From: Lentisphaerae bacterium GWF2_50_93
Lineage (GTDB): Bacteria > Verrucomicrobiota > Lentisphaeria > Victivallales > GWF2-50-93
DNA length: 64,000 nt
Direction of reading: 5' to 3'
Assembly (NCBI GenBank): GCA_001804815.1
Contig: MHBI01000012.1
Span: forward strand, 16,118-80,117
Both the position numbers and the translations under genes were made by a program. Positions 35,428-43,367 of the stretch are shown here, piece after piece (position 1 is the first letter of the stretch; every line of letters starts with the position of its first letter). Under the pieces are notes generated by a model, which was not told the origin of the DNA, made no database searches, and was given only the letters and a program-made list of their open reading frames with translations.

Positions 35428-35650
35428 GATGCTCCTCCTTCTTTTCTTCCTCCTCCTCCATCTCTTCCCAGCGTTCTTCAACTTCAATCTTCACAAGCTC
35501 TACCACGAGTCCAGCCCTCTTGGTGTCCCTGCTTTGGACGCTCCAGAAAATCTCCCTCATGTAATCGTCAAGGTTGCTGGTGTCGGTCTCGCCGTTCTCC
35601 TTCATCAGCTTGATGGTATATTCTCCAATTTTCTCTATGTCCCAGTCCAT
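35420..35650 (-). CDS. Small acidic protein coupled to the tyrosine recombinase
   Basis: 76 residues starting MDWDIEKIGEYTIKLMKENG with AAGGAGAT upstream, ending in a Glu/Lys-rich tail. An earlier ATG at 35764 would overlap the JAB-protein gene and has no ribosome site. It overlaps the recombinase gene by eight bases and may be a partner or excision-type accessory; not recognised. Confidence 0.65.
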   Translation of the reverse strand: MDWDIEKIGEYTIKLMKENGETDTSNLDDYMREIFWSVQSRDTKRAGLVVELVKIEVEERWEEMEEEEEKKEEHHE

Positions 35651-35672
35651 AATCCATCTCCTTTCATTTGAG

Positions 35673-36080
35673 TTATAGAATCCCTCTTTCACAGAAGCTG
35701 AAATACTGGTTTTCACCGACGACAACATGGTCAAGGACTCTGATATCAAGAGTCTTACATGCATCTTTGATTGTTGCAGTCAGCCTGATATCATCTGCTG
35801 AAGGCTCGACATGTCCGCTTGGATGATTATGTATGACGATGACAGAGCTTGAATCCGTCATGAGAAGCCGTTTCAGTATGACCCTTGGATAAACCACGGC
35901 GGAGTCAATTCCGCCCAGAGATACCATTTCCTTGCACATGACCCTGTTTTTCGCATTGAGCCCCAGTATCCAGAGGCTCTCTTGGTCAGCATCAGCCAAA
36001 TTCTTGAACTCCTGAAAAACTTGCTCGGGACTGCTGGCGTAGACGGTGAAACTGCATTTTTCCTTTATGAATAATTTCAT
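35673..36080 (-). CDS. RadC-like JAB/MPN domain protein
   Basis: 135 residues, only the JAB half of RadC; the N-terminal helix-hairpin-helix part is absent. The zinc motif VIHNHPSGHVEPSADD and the block VLDHVVVGENQYFSF are clear. RadC-like proteins with only this domain are common on islands and phages; their biochemical role is unresolved. It is followed 22 bases later by the small acidic protein gene. Confidence 0.88.
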   Translation of the reverse strand: MKLFIKEKCSFTVYASSPEQVFQEFKNLADADQESLWILGLNAKNRVMCKEMVSLGGIDSAVVYPRVILKRLLMTDSSSVIVIHNHPSGHVEPSADDIRLTATIKDACKTLDIRVLDHVVVGENQYFSFCERGIL

Positions 36081-36142
36081 TTTGAATCTCCTTGTCTGGA
36101 ATTTTCGGATTTCGGTTAGATTGAAAGCCCATGAGGGCGCAT

Positions 36143-36169
36143 AAAAAAAAGGAGCCCGAGGGGCTCCTT
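36143..36169 (-). terminator. Rho-independent terminator, minus strand
   Basis: On the minus strand AAGGAGCCC pairs with GGGCTCCTT over a three-base loop and runs into eight T. It begins five bases after the stop of the 280-residue gene upstream. Confidence 0.88.
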
Positions 36170-36173
36170 GAAG

Positions 36174-37016
36174 TCACCAGTTCAAAGCCTTTGCCAGTCT
36201 GTAGACTTCTATCATCTCAATTTTGTGACAACCAATCTGTAAAATTGTATCGGTCATGCTTATGACTGTGAAATTGTCTACTTGAATTCCCCTGACTGGT
36301 TCCCCTGCTTTGATTTTATCCCACAGCATACGGGCTGATTCAAGCCTGACTCTTGCCCCCCTTGAGCTCTCAATAATCCCGTCTCTGATTCTCAGATAGA
36401 CATAATCCAAGGCAGGAATATGATTTATTTTGAATGAAAGCCAGTCCTGAATCTTCTGTTTGCATTCCCTGATTTTCTCTTGACGCTCTTTTTCCTGCTG
36501 TTCTCTGATTGCCTTTACAGTCTCTTCTGAAAGTAAATTATCCTTTGTGGCTCTGAATGAATCAATCAGCTTTATATGAGATTCCGAAAGCTCTGATTTG
36601 CAGTGAAATATTTCCAGATATTTTTCAATCTTGGCTATCAGGTTTTTGCACTCCATGAGATAGAAGTTTTTGTGAAGTCTTGCTCTACAGGCTTTAGCCC
36701 TTAAATCCGTGACCTTGTCAAGAAGCTGTTTGATGTTTTCGCTGTGGCTGTTGTCGAATCCGTCAATCTGGAAGACTTCCACGTTTGCAGGGATTGCATG
36801 TCTCACAAGGGACTGATGCTGGCATGTCGTAGAAGAATACCGTCTTGGATTAAAGAAAACGGCATTCGAATTTGCGAATCTCGCAATCTCGAAATGTCTT
36901 CCATAGGAAAAGATGCTTTTCCCCTCAAAGAAGATATGGTTTGCTCTTCCTTCGCTCTGGATTTGATTTCCCCAATAGTGCGCAACTTCCGACTGGTTTC
37001 TGAGTGACGTTCTCAT
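36174..37016 (-). CDS. Unrecognised island protein of 280 residues
   Basis: Starts at MRTSLRNQSEVAHYWGNQIQ with GGAGGA five bases upstream; longer frames would begin inside the preceding leader. It contains HIFFEGKSIFSYGRHFEIAR and a long Lys/Glu helix in the middle (REQQEKERQEKIRECKQK). N-termini of this type are common in plasmid and phage proteins of unknown function. It is followed at once by a terminator, so the minus train is not one single transcript. Confidence 0.75.
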   Translation of the reverse strand: MRTSLRNQSEVAHYWGNQIQSEGRANHIFFEGKSIFSYGRHFEIARFANSNAVFFNPRRYSSTTCQHQSLVRHAIPANVEVFQIDGFDNSHSENIKQLLDKVTDLRAKACRARLHKNFYLMECKNLIAKIEKYLEIFHCKSELSESHIKLIDSFRATKDNLLSEETVKAIREQQEKERQEKIRECKQKIQDWLSFKINHIPALDYVYLRIRDGIIESSRGARVRLESARMLWDKIKAGEPVRGIQVDNFTVISMTDTILQIGCHKIEMIEVYRLAKALNW

Positions 37017-37036
37017 TTTATCCTCCATTTGGTAGA

Positions 37037-37228
37037 TTATTTGTCTTGATTTACTTTTTTTGGATGGCAAATCCCCTGTTCGATTAGATTAGAAGCAGTC
37101 CTGCCGAACCACCCCTGCAACTGCCAGCAAAGCCCTGTGTCAATAAGAGTCTGCCAAGCAGTAATGATTTCATCTTCTTCAGATTCGTAAACGCCTTCTG
37201 CAATCATTACGGCTTTGAAAGTGTCCAT
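37037..37228 (-). CDS. Small island protein, unrecognised
   Basis: 63 residues from the ATG at 37228, chosen because AAGGAGGAT lies eight bases upstream. Sequence is acidic in the centre (YESEEDEIITAWQTLIDTG) and resembles small helical plasmid proteins paired with the gene that follows. No family assigned. Confidence 0.65.
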   Translation of the reverse strand: MDTFKAVMIAEGVYESEEDEIITAWQTLIDTGLCWQLQGWFGRTASNLIEQGICHPKKVNQDK

Positions 37229-37293
37229 GGATATCCTCCTTTTTGCATTGGTAAATTTTGGTTGCGGGTAACAGGGCAATCCATGCCCGAAGG

Positions 37294-37318
37294 AAAAAAA
37301 AGAGCCCTGAACGGGCTC
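37294..37318 (-). terminator. Rho-independent terminator, minus strand
   Basis: On the minus strand GAGCCC pairs with GGGCTC over a five-base loop, followed by eight T. It lies just after the stop of the 115-residue gene and is similar in stem sequence to the terminator at 36143. Confidence 0.85.
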
Positions 37319-37324
37319 CTTGGT

Positions 37325-37672
37325 TCATATGAAAAACAAGTCGCCGTCAACTTCGATTGCAACGGCATCCTGCTTGCATGCAGTCTTCATCTCGACAGCA
37401 TGCTGATAGATTGAGTCTATCGCAACATCCGTGAGCTCTTCCGCATAGGAGAAAACCAGACGGACTGATTCCTTCTGGAGCTTTCCAGTCTTGGAAAGTA
37501 TCCAATACCCGACAGCATCCGTGGATGTTGAGCCCCCGAAAAGACTTGCCAGCAAAGACGCTGTCTTGTCCGCCCAGTTGTCACATGCTTCCCCGTCCAC
37601 CTGTAGCGTCGGGCAATACACGCTGACCTTGTGCGAGAGCTTGAAGAGATTCTTGAGTGCCTTGGCAGTCAT
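37325..37672 (-). CDS. Island protein of 115 residues, unrecognised
   Basis: ATG preceded by ATGGAGGTGG. Alternating alpha/beta sequence (SVRLVFSYAEELTDVAIDSI), with an internal ASLLAGLF-like segment reading LLASLFGGSTSTDAVGYW. Soluble, no motif recognised. It has its own terminator, so it is likely a separately expressed small gene. Confidence 0.65.
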   Translation of the reverse strand: MTAKALKNLFKLSHKVSVYCPTLQVDGEACDNWADKTASLLASLFGGSTSTDAVGYWILSKTGKLQKESVRLVFSYAEELTDVAIDSIYQHAVEMKTACKQDAVAIEVDGDLFFI

Positions 37673-37868
37673 AGTGCCACCTCCATTTGGTAAGAGTTTG
37701 GGTTCTGCTTACCTTTTTGTCCTAGGGGGCTTCTATTTTTCAGCCAGAATGAGGCTAAAAATGGCAGTGGGGTGGTCATCTCACTGAAGGAGGAAATTTC
37801 CAGAGAGTTGAACAACTGGAGGGGGAATTATCGGGGGGAAAGGGAAATTCTGGAGGAATGCTACTCAG

Positions 37869-38339
37869 CTATTTGGCTTTACCGTGCTGCCTGTTCCATT
37901 CCTTATACTTGGCTTCTTTCTCAAGGGTGTCTGCAATCAGGTTTTGCATTTCGATTCCAAGATTGCGGAGCTTTTCTACATCATCGAGTCCCTTCTTCAG
38001 ATTATCCTTCATTTCTTTCAAATCCGAGTCGGTGACAGAACGTTCATTGACGCTTGATGTCTTCGCATCCCGTAATTCTCTGCGCTTGTCGGCAATCCGC
38101 TGAAACTCCTCTATCTCCCTGTTTTTATCCGCACACTTTCTGGCTGACTGGAGATAGTCTTCATAATATGGGTTCCCATCCTTTTCACCTTGCGACACGT
38201 TCTGAATATTTGAGCTTGGAGCTTTATATATTCTTTTCCGGACATCATTTCCAATATAAAGTATAACAAGCACAATAACAGCGTATTGATACCATGCTGG
38301 CATTGATGATAATGTAATAGGTTCCTTTTCTTTCCCCAT
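37869..38339 (-). CDS. Single-pass membrane coiled-coil protein
   Basis: 156 residues. One hydrophobic helix near the N-terminus (WYQYAVIVLVILYIG) followed by a charged coiled coil (KKGLDDVEKLRNLGIEMQNL). The second ATG (38339) is preferred by its eight-base distance to AAGGA. It is nine bases from the zinc-ribbon gene upstream and probably cotranscribed with it. Function unknown. Confidence 0.6.
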   Translation of the reverse strand: MGKEKEPITLSSMPAWYQYAVIVLVILYIGNDVRKRIYKAPSSNIQNVSQGEKDGNPYYEDYLQSARKCADKNREIEEFQRIADKRRELRDAKTSSVNERSVTDSDLKEMKDNLKKGLDDVEKLRNLGIEMQNLIADTLEKEAKYKEWNRQHGKAK

Positions 38340-38353
38340 ACCCATTTTCCTTT

Positions 38354-39241
38354 TTACAAACTACCTGAAGATGTCAAGATGGCAGCGATAACAATGATAA
38401 TAGTGAAAGCAACAACTGTTCCGAGAAGTCCTGCGCCTGTCGCACCCCAGGATGAGGCTATTTCTCCGCCTCTGCTGATGTGCTCTTCAACTGTCCGCCC
38501 CTGAAGAGAGGATGAGAACCAATACATTATCCCCGCCTGGATGCAGCCCATAATGAAAGTGGAGGGTATAGCCATGTTGGGACTTACCATTGCAACGATG
38601 CACCAGACGGCGAAGCCAATTACTGTTATCACTATTATCTTCGAGAATTCGGAGTCCCTTTTCAGACGTTGCGCATTCAATGCCATAAGAATTGCTCCTC
38701 CCAACACCGAGCCGAGACAGGAGGCCCATGCCACCTGTCCGGGGGTGTAGAGCTTAGGCATGGATGAATTTCCTCCAACTGGATAGACGGGAATGCTGTC
38801 AACAGTCGCAATAGGGCTTCGTGAATTTCCCGCTGGAATGTTTCTCATTTGGGCAGGAAATCCGGACTTCATGGAAGAAGCAGGCACAACCTCATTGCTT
38901 GAGATGTGGATAATCTCTCCGCAGTGAGGACAATTTATATTCCCGTTCCTGAGATTTCCGCTGTTAATCTCGATATATGTCCTGCATTTTTCACACTGGA
39001 TGTCGAAGGGGCTGAAATCATAGCCAGACCGACTGCCGGAAGGAGAAGCGGTCCCCTGTTGGTCCGACTTGCAGAACCTGCAAACCTTGGCCTCTCCCTT
39101 GATAATCTCCGCACAGAAAGGGCATTTTTTCACTTCCTGGACGATGAAGGCATTGTCGCATCCCTCGCACTTCAGGGATTTCCCTGCAAGAGAACGCATT
39201 ATCTCATACTCATGATTACAATGTGGACATATCGTTTTCAT
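38354..39241 (-). CDS. Zinc-ribbon membrane protein
   Basis: 295 residues. Zinc ribbons lie in order: CPHCNHEY...CEGC, then CPFCAEIIKGEAKVCRFC, then a CEKC...CPHC pair around residues 85-108. The second half carries hydrophobic helices (VAWASCLGSVLGGAILMAL, IIVITVIGFAVWCIVAMV, LLGTVVAFTIIIVIAAIL). It shares the CPFCAE.IKGEAK.CR.C module with the next gene upstream. Function is unknown; zinc-ribbon sensors joined to membrane helices may report on envelope or DNA state. Confidence 0.75.
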   Translation of the reverse strand: MKTICPHCNHEYEIMRSLAGKSLKCEGCDNAFIVQEVKKCPFCAEIIKGEAKVCRFCKSDQQGTASPSGSRSGYDFSPFDIQCEKCRTYIEINSGNLRNGNINCPHCGEIIHISSNEVVPASSMKSGFPAQMRNIPAGNSRSPIATVDSIPVYPVGGNSSMPKLYTPGQVAWASCLGSVLGGAILMALNAQRLKRDSEFSKIIVITVIGFAVWCIVAMVSPNMAIPSTFIMGCIQAGIMYWFSSSLQGRTVEEHISRGGEIASSWGATGAGLLGTVVAFTIIIVIAAILTSSGSL

Positions 39242-39294
39242 CCAAATGGGTCCTGCCTTGTATGCGTAAATAATATCAACACATTCCCGTCTTC

Positions 39295-40932
39295 TTATTT
39301 AACGGAGCTTTCATATTCATTGATAAATGAATCTATGTCACTACGGAGACTTCCCAATTCCTTCTTGACATATCCCTCTGTGAAAAGTGGAGCTGGACCT
39401 CCAGCACTCTCGATGATTTTCTGCTTGACGTAGGTGCCCCAATAAGAATCCAAACTCTTTGCCTGACTGTATATTGCAGTAGCCCTGGCATAGTAAGTCT
39501 TAGCACTTTCATCCTGACTGTCAATCAAGGCATATCCATCCCTTAGTTCAATCATTTTCTGACTGTAATCAGGATAAGATATACCTTCCATGATTCCAGT
39601 TCTGATTTTCTTGGACACCGACAGGAATTCACCATAACTTTTTAACGCCCTGTTTATTTTCTCCTTTGCTTCTCCCTCCTGCAAAGCAAGTCCCTTGTCT
39701 CCTTTTGAACCAGTCTTTCCTGTTTCTACTTTTCTCTGGAATATTTTTTTCAGCCCCATCCCTTTCACAAGATGTGTCACATATTTATTCATCCACCCTA
39801 ACTCGGTATGCTTACCTCCAATAAGGCATTCATAGTTGAAATCATCAAGTATCCATCTTCCCGACTCCTTGGAAAAACTGAGATGGAGATAAATTGAAGA
39901 GCCTGTTTTTTCGCCGCCGTGCAAATTCTCAACAATCATAGTCAATGATGCCCTATCTGCTGAAAGCTTGATGGCTGACGGTGTTCCTGTTATGGAATTT
40001 GTCTTACCCGAATAAGAGTTCTTCATGCAATACGCTTCACTGCCTCTTGCAAAGAAGTAACTTGCAAATTCCTTATCTGACGAAAATACGTCGGGTGCGG
40101 TCATATACTTATATAATTGGCCTATTCCTATAATCAGGACTGCAATTGCAATAGCCCAATAGGTTACGGGCTTGAGCTTTTGACTCCTGAAAATGCATAG
40201 GAATAGATTTTTAATGGCGGAATAGCTGGTGAAGTATAGCGGGAGCAATAAAATAATCCAGATTATGGAAGACTTAACATCTGCACTCATGCCTTCCCAT
40301 GGCTGGCCGGAATCTGTCCATATTGAAACAAGAAGCGCAAGCAGCCAGGCAATAAACACACAGCTGAAGACAAAAGCCAGAGACACAAAAATCAACAAAA
40401 ATGGTTTTATGATTTTACTGGCAAGATTTGACCTCTGTTTAAGATTCGGGGTAAATTTCGCAGAATAGGATTTTGTTTCCGGCGGCGATTCCTTTTTCCC
40501 GGAATCAAGTTCAGGGAATGGGATATATATTTTCGCCTTGCATTTCGGGCACTCTATTTCCTCTCCGAAAAGGCTTTCATCATCGGCTTCAAGATAGGTC
40601 AGGCATTCCTTGCATCGGACAGTTACCTTGCTGGCCACCTTTTCTTCCTCAAGCACTTCTCCACAGGACTTGCATACGCTTACATCGGGAGCAAGGGATT
40701 TTCCGCATTTTCTGCAAGACTTTGCAGACTTGGCTTCCCTTTCAGGTTCTATTTCCTTCTGGCAATATCTGCATAGTTTAGCTTCGCCTTTTATCGTTTC
40801 GGCGCAGAACGGACACAGCCTCAGGTTCTCGGCCTTGAACTCATTCCCGCATTCCGTGCATGGAATCTTCTTGCCGATAGATGAAGCCTGAACATCAAAT
40901 TCCTTGTTACATGAGGGGCATACTGTCTTCAT
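39295..40932 (-). CDS. Large zinc-ribbon membrane protein
   Basis: 545 residues. Four zinc ribbons occupy residues 1-155: CPSCNKEF...CTECG, CPFCAETIKGEAKLCRYC, CRKCGKSL...CKSCG and CKECLTYL...CPKCKAK. Three membrane helices follow (LLIFVSLAFVFSCVFIAWLL, IIWIILLLPLYF, YWAIAIAVLIIGIG), then a soluble C-terminal domain of about 250 residues that ends in helices. It is a paralogue of the 295-residue neighbour in its zinc-ribbon part. No enzymatic motif is seen. Confidence 0.75.
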   Translation of the reverse strand: MKTVCPSCNKEFDVQASSIGKKIPCTECGNEFKAENLRLCPFCAETIKGEAKLCRYCQKEIEPEREAKSAKSCRKCGKSLAPDVSVCKSCGEVLEEEKVASKVTVRCKECLTYLEADDESLFGEEIECPKCKAKIYIPFPELDSGKKESPPETKSYSAKFTPNLKQRSNLASKIIKPFLLIFVSLAFVFSCVFIAWLLALLVSIWTDSGQPWEGMSADVKSSIIWIILLLPLYFTSYSAIKNLFLCIFRSQKLKPVTYWAIAIAVLIIGIGQLYKYMTAPDVFSSDKEFASYFFARGSEAYCMKNSYSGKTNSITGTPSAIKLSADRASLTMIVENLHGGEKTGSSIYLHLSFSKESGRWILDDFNYECLIGGKHTELGWMNKYVTHLVKGMGLKKIFQRKVETGKTGSKGDKGLALQEGEAKEKINRALKSYGEFLSVSKKIRTGIMEGISYPDYSQKMIELRDGYALIDSQDESAKTYYARATAIYSQAKSLDSYWGTYVKQKIIESAGGPAPLFTEGYVKKELGSLRSDIDSFINEYESSVK

Positions 40933-40990
40933 GATATAATCCTTTTTTTATCTGCCCCCGAAAAAAAAAGAGGGAGCAGTTACCTGCGCC

Positions 40991-41105
40991 CTGACAGAAC
41001 CGCCACCACAGCGGTAAAACAGAAGCAACAAGCAACGCTCCCAAGTGGGAGCGTAGCTTTCAGCGTCTTCTGTTTTTCAAGTCAAAGTGGTGGTTTTTCT
41101 GTCAG
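40991..41105. other. Nested inverted-repeat structure (structured RNA or origin-like site)
   Basis: Three concentric stems: CTGACAGAA (40991-40999) with TTCTGTCAG (41097-41105), extended by CCACCAC with GTGGTGG; AAAACAGAAG (41016-41025) with CTTCTGTTTT (41067-41076), perfect; CGCTCCC (41036-41042) with GGGAGCG (41047-41053) over an AAGT loop. A further small hairpin, ATGCCG/CGGCAT, follows at 41110-41128. It sits in the 758-base gene-free gap between the primase gene and the zinc-ribbon gene. Confidence 0.75.
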
Positions 41106-41514
41106 CGACATGCCGAACGCTACGGCATAAATAATTTTAAGTTATCTTGTCTTTTAAGCCTCCTGATATTACAACATCTCGAACAAACAGTTTAATATAC
41201 TGCCACGTTCAATGAAAAAAAGAACAATAATTGAGAAAAATCCGGAGATAACCCAGGGAAGAACTTGAACAGCTCATAAGAACCAGGATTGTCCACACAA
41301 TGACAAGACGGGCTCATTTCAACGAATGATGGACAATTATTTGAGGCTAATTACTCCGCATCCTTATTCCCGACGGCTCCGAAATCGTGCCCGAAAAATG
41401 GGGCTAATTTTCATGAAAGGTCTTACAGTCAATGGAAATCTCCGAAATTTCCCCGAAATGTTCCAGAAGACATCCTTCTTGGCTATCCAGCTGTTCAGAT
41501 TCTCTTTTCCCCTG

Positions 41515-41584
41515 ATTAGAGGTTGTAACATTTCTTTGCCTAATATTAGAGGGCTCCATAACTGTAACATTTCTTTGCCTAATA
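41515..41584. repeat. Iteron-like direct repeats
   Basis: TGTAACATTTCTTTGCCTAAT occurs at 41524-41544 and again at 41563-41583, 39 bases apart, each preceded or followed by an ATTAGAGG word (41515, 41545). The rest of 41129-41690 shows no gene I can support; short open frames across the repeats are fortuitous. Confidence 0.7.
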
Positions 41585-41690
41585 AGGAGAGCGAGCGAAG
41601 GGAGCGGAGCGACTGAGAGAGCTCTATTTCTTTATCTTCTTCTTTCTTCACTCTTTTTCTGAGAAGGATATAAATGGATTTGCTTATTGC

Positions 41691-43232
41691 CTACAGAGGA
41701 AATAGCTCAGGAGATTTTTTCTTCAGTTCCCTCAAATCACGCATGACAGTCATTCGAGTGGCTTTTATCCCATGTTTCTCAGACAGGTCTTTCGAGATGT
41801 CCGCATATGAAGATTCCGCCGCACCCCTTAAAATTTCGATTATTGCGCCCTTCCTGTCGCTTTTCCTGGCCGCCAGTGGTTTCTTTGGGGGGCAATGGGG
41901 AATGGGCCTTATCGTGCGCAAGCTCAGTTTTTCAGACAGCTGTTCATCAACCTCGAAGAACTCGGCAAGGTAATCATGCCTAAGGTTCAGCGGAATCCCG
42001 CTTTTTCCAGAATACTCCTGTTTTATAATGTCGCATACCGGAATATCATTCTCTTCTCCTTTGCTTGGATAAGAGGGATTGCATCCTCGGGAAAGCTCTG
42101 TCACCTGTTCAAGTATCTCTTCCCTGTTGTGCATACTCAACCGCATGAACCTTATAATGTATTTCAACGAGGTGTAGCGTTTGCCCTTCCTAAAGCCGCC
42201 ATTGTGCCCGAATAGCTTGAGAGCATCTTCAAGCCGTTGAGCGTTTACACTTATACCTCCTTTTGCCCGATTCGGCATTGCTTGACTGCCCGATGACTTC
42301 TCGATAAACTTCTCTGCCTTCCGCAATTTTACATCTGGTTCTTCTACAAGGATGTTTTCCAATTCATCCAGAGAATAGGTTTTAAGACCTTCGCATTCAT
42401 TGTCATCTAAATAATATGAAACTGCTTCTTTTGCCACCCTGTTGATACTCCCATCCACACGAAGCACTCTTGCCGCATCTCCTGGGGTATCAACAAAAAT
42501 TCCAGGCAAAATTAGTTTTTGTATTGCCTTGTTGATTTTCTTGTATCTGGCAACTTTCTCTGGGAATGCTTCAGTTCCCTCTTCAAGGAGCCAAAAGAGG
42601 TAGAGCCCACGCCCGCTCTTCGCATATATTGAAACTCTCGGAATAACATCGTCTTCCTGCAGCATGATTGAATAAAAAAGAGCCTGCCGCCAGTCAAAGT
42701 GCTTCAGAATTTCCTCATCTTCAAACCTTCCGACATCAATGTCCACATAACAGGCATTCAGGTATGACAGATTTGATTCTTTGCGGTGGATTCCATTTAA
42801 TCCGGTCTGATACTTCCACTTGTGCGCTCTGTAATAGCTGTTTACAGTGAAATAAAAGTCATTTTTTAGTTCCGGGCGAACCTCCAGCAAATCATCAACC
42901 ATATAAGTGTCCTTCGCCCGGATGGAGCCCAACCCTTTCATCTCATACTCGTTCTCCTTGCCAGCGACTGGCAATTTGCCTTGAAGAGAAAAATATGAAT
43001 CTCCATTGCGGTGAAAGATTCGGAAAAAATCAGAATCAACATAGCCACGCCCTCCTTCAAGCGAATCTCTTATCCTTTTATACTTGCGATAGGGCTCTTC
43101 AAGGGGATTGAATTTGATGTCATGCTCTTTGTCATATTCCCAGTGTTCCTTGAAATACTCCTCTGGAGTTTCTCCGGGAAGGATAAAGGTATGCCAATAC
43201 CGGGGAAGGGAATCATCATATAATCGTTTCAT
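41691..43232 (-). CDS. Archaeo-eukaryotic-type primase/replication protein
   Basis: 513 residues. The AEP-like core shows ACYVDIDVGRF with the metal-binding Asp164 and Asp166, then SIYAKSGRGLYLFWLL (the S-x-(H/R) motif region), and AARVLRVDGSIN with the third acidic residue. The C-terminal 55 residues form a helix-turn-helix (KATRMTVMRDLRELKKKSPE). Such proteins prime DNA replication of plasmids, phages and integrative elements, suggesting the island can replicate after excision. GGAGGTG precedes the ATG, and a structured leader lies upstream. Confidence 0.78.
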   Translation of the reverse strand: MKRLYDDSLPRYWHTFILPGETPEEYFKEHWEYDKEHDIKFNPLEEPYRKYKRIRDSLEGGRGYVDSDFFRIFHRNGDSYFSLQGKLPVAGKENEYEMKGLGSIRAKDTYMVDDLLEVRPELKNDFYFTVNSYYRAHKWKYQTGLNGIHRKESNLSYLNACYVDIDVGRFEDEEILKHFDWRQALFYSIMLQEDDVIPRVSIYAKSGRGLYLFWLLEEGTEAFPEKVARYKKINKAIQKLILPGIFVDTPGDAARVLRVDGSINRVAKEAVSYYLDDNECEGLKTYSLDELENILVEEPDVKLRKAEKFIEKSSGSQAMPNRAKGGISVNAQRLEDALKLFGHNGGFRKGKRYTSLKYIIRFMRLSMHNREEILEQVTELSRGCNPSYPSKGEENDIPVCDIIKQEYSGKSGIPLNLRHDYLAEFFEVDEQLSEKLSLRTIRPIPHCPPKKPLAARKSDRKGAIIEILRGAAESSYADISKDLSEKHGIKATRMTVMRDLRELKKKSPELFPL

Positions 43233-43270
43233 CGGACACCTCCGTAAAGCGTCAATCCCGTAAAATCAAT

Positions 43271-43339
43271 ATGACTGGCGAAACTGATACGGTTTCAGCT
43301 TTCGTCTCAGAGAGCTACTCTTCGACTATCGCCAGTCAT
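43271..43339 (-). ncRNA. Branched structured leader of the primase gene
   Basis: ATGACTGGCGA (43271-43281) is perfectly complementary to TCGCCAGTCAT (43329-43339). Inside this 11-bp stem two smaller hairpins form (AAAC/GTTT near 43281-43294 and GAGAG/CTCTT-type near 43310-43322). A TATAAT box just upstream on the minus strand (near 43344) would start a transcript at the base of the stem, so it is the 5' leader of the primase message. It lacks anticodon and T arms and is not a tRNA. Confidence 0.6.
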
Positions 43340-43367
43340 TTATATTATACTCTGTTCACATTGCTTC

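Noticed and set aside
41515..41584. A CRISPR array.
   Set aside because: Only two direct repeats, no spacer series and no cas genes in the window.
41364..41651. A 95-codon minus-strand frame with repeated LGKEMLQ.
   Set aside because: The repeat arises from the two iteron-like DNA repeats, and no ribosome site or family match is seen.
43271..43339. A tRNA or tRNA-like attachment site.
   Set aside because: It has a 11-bp closing stem and two hairpins but no anticodon arm, T loop or CCA.
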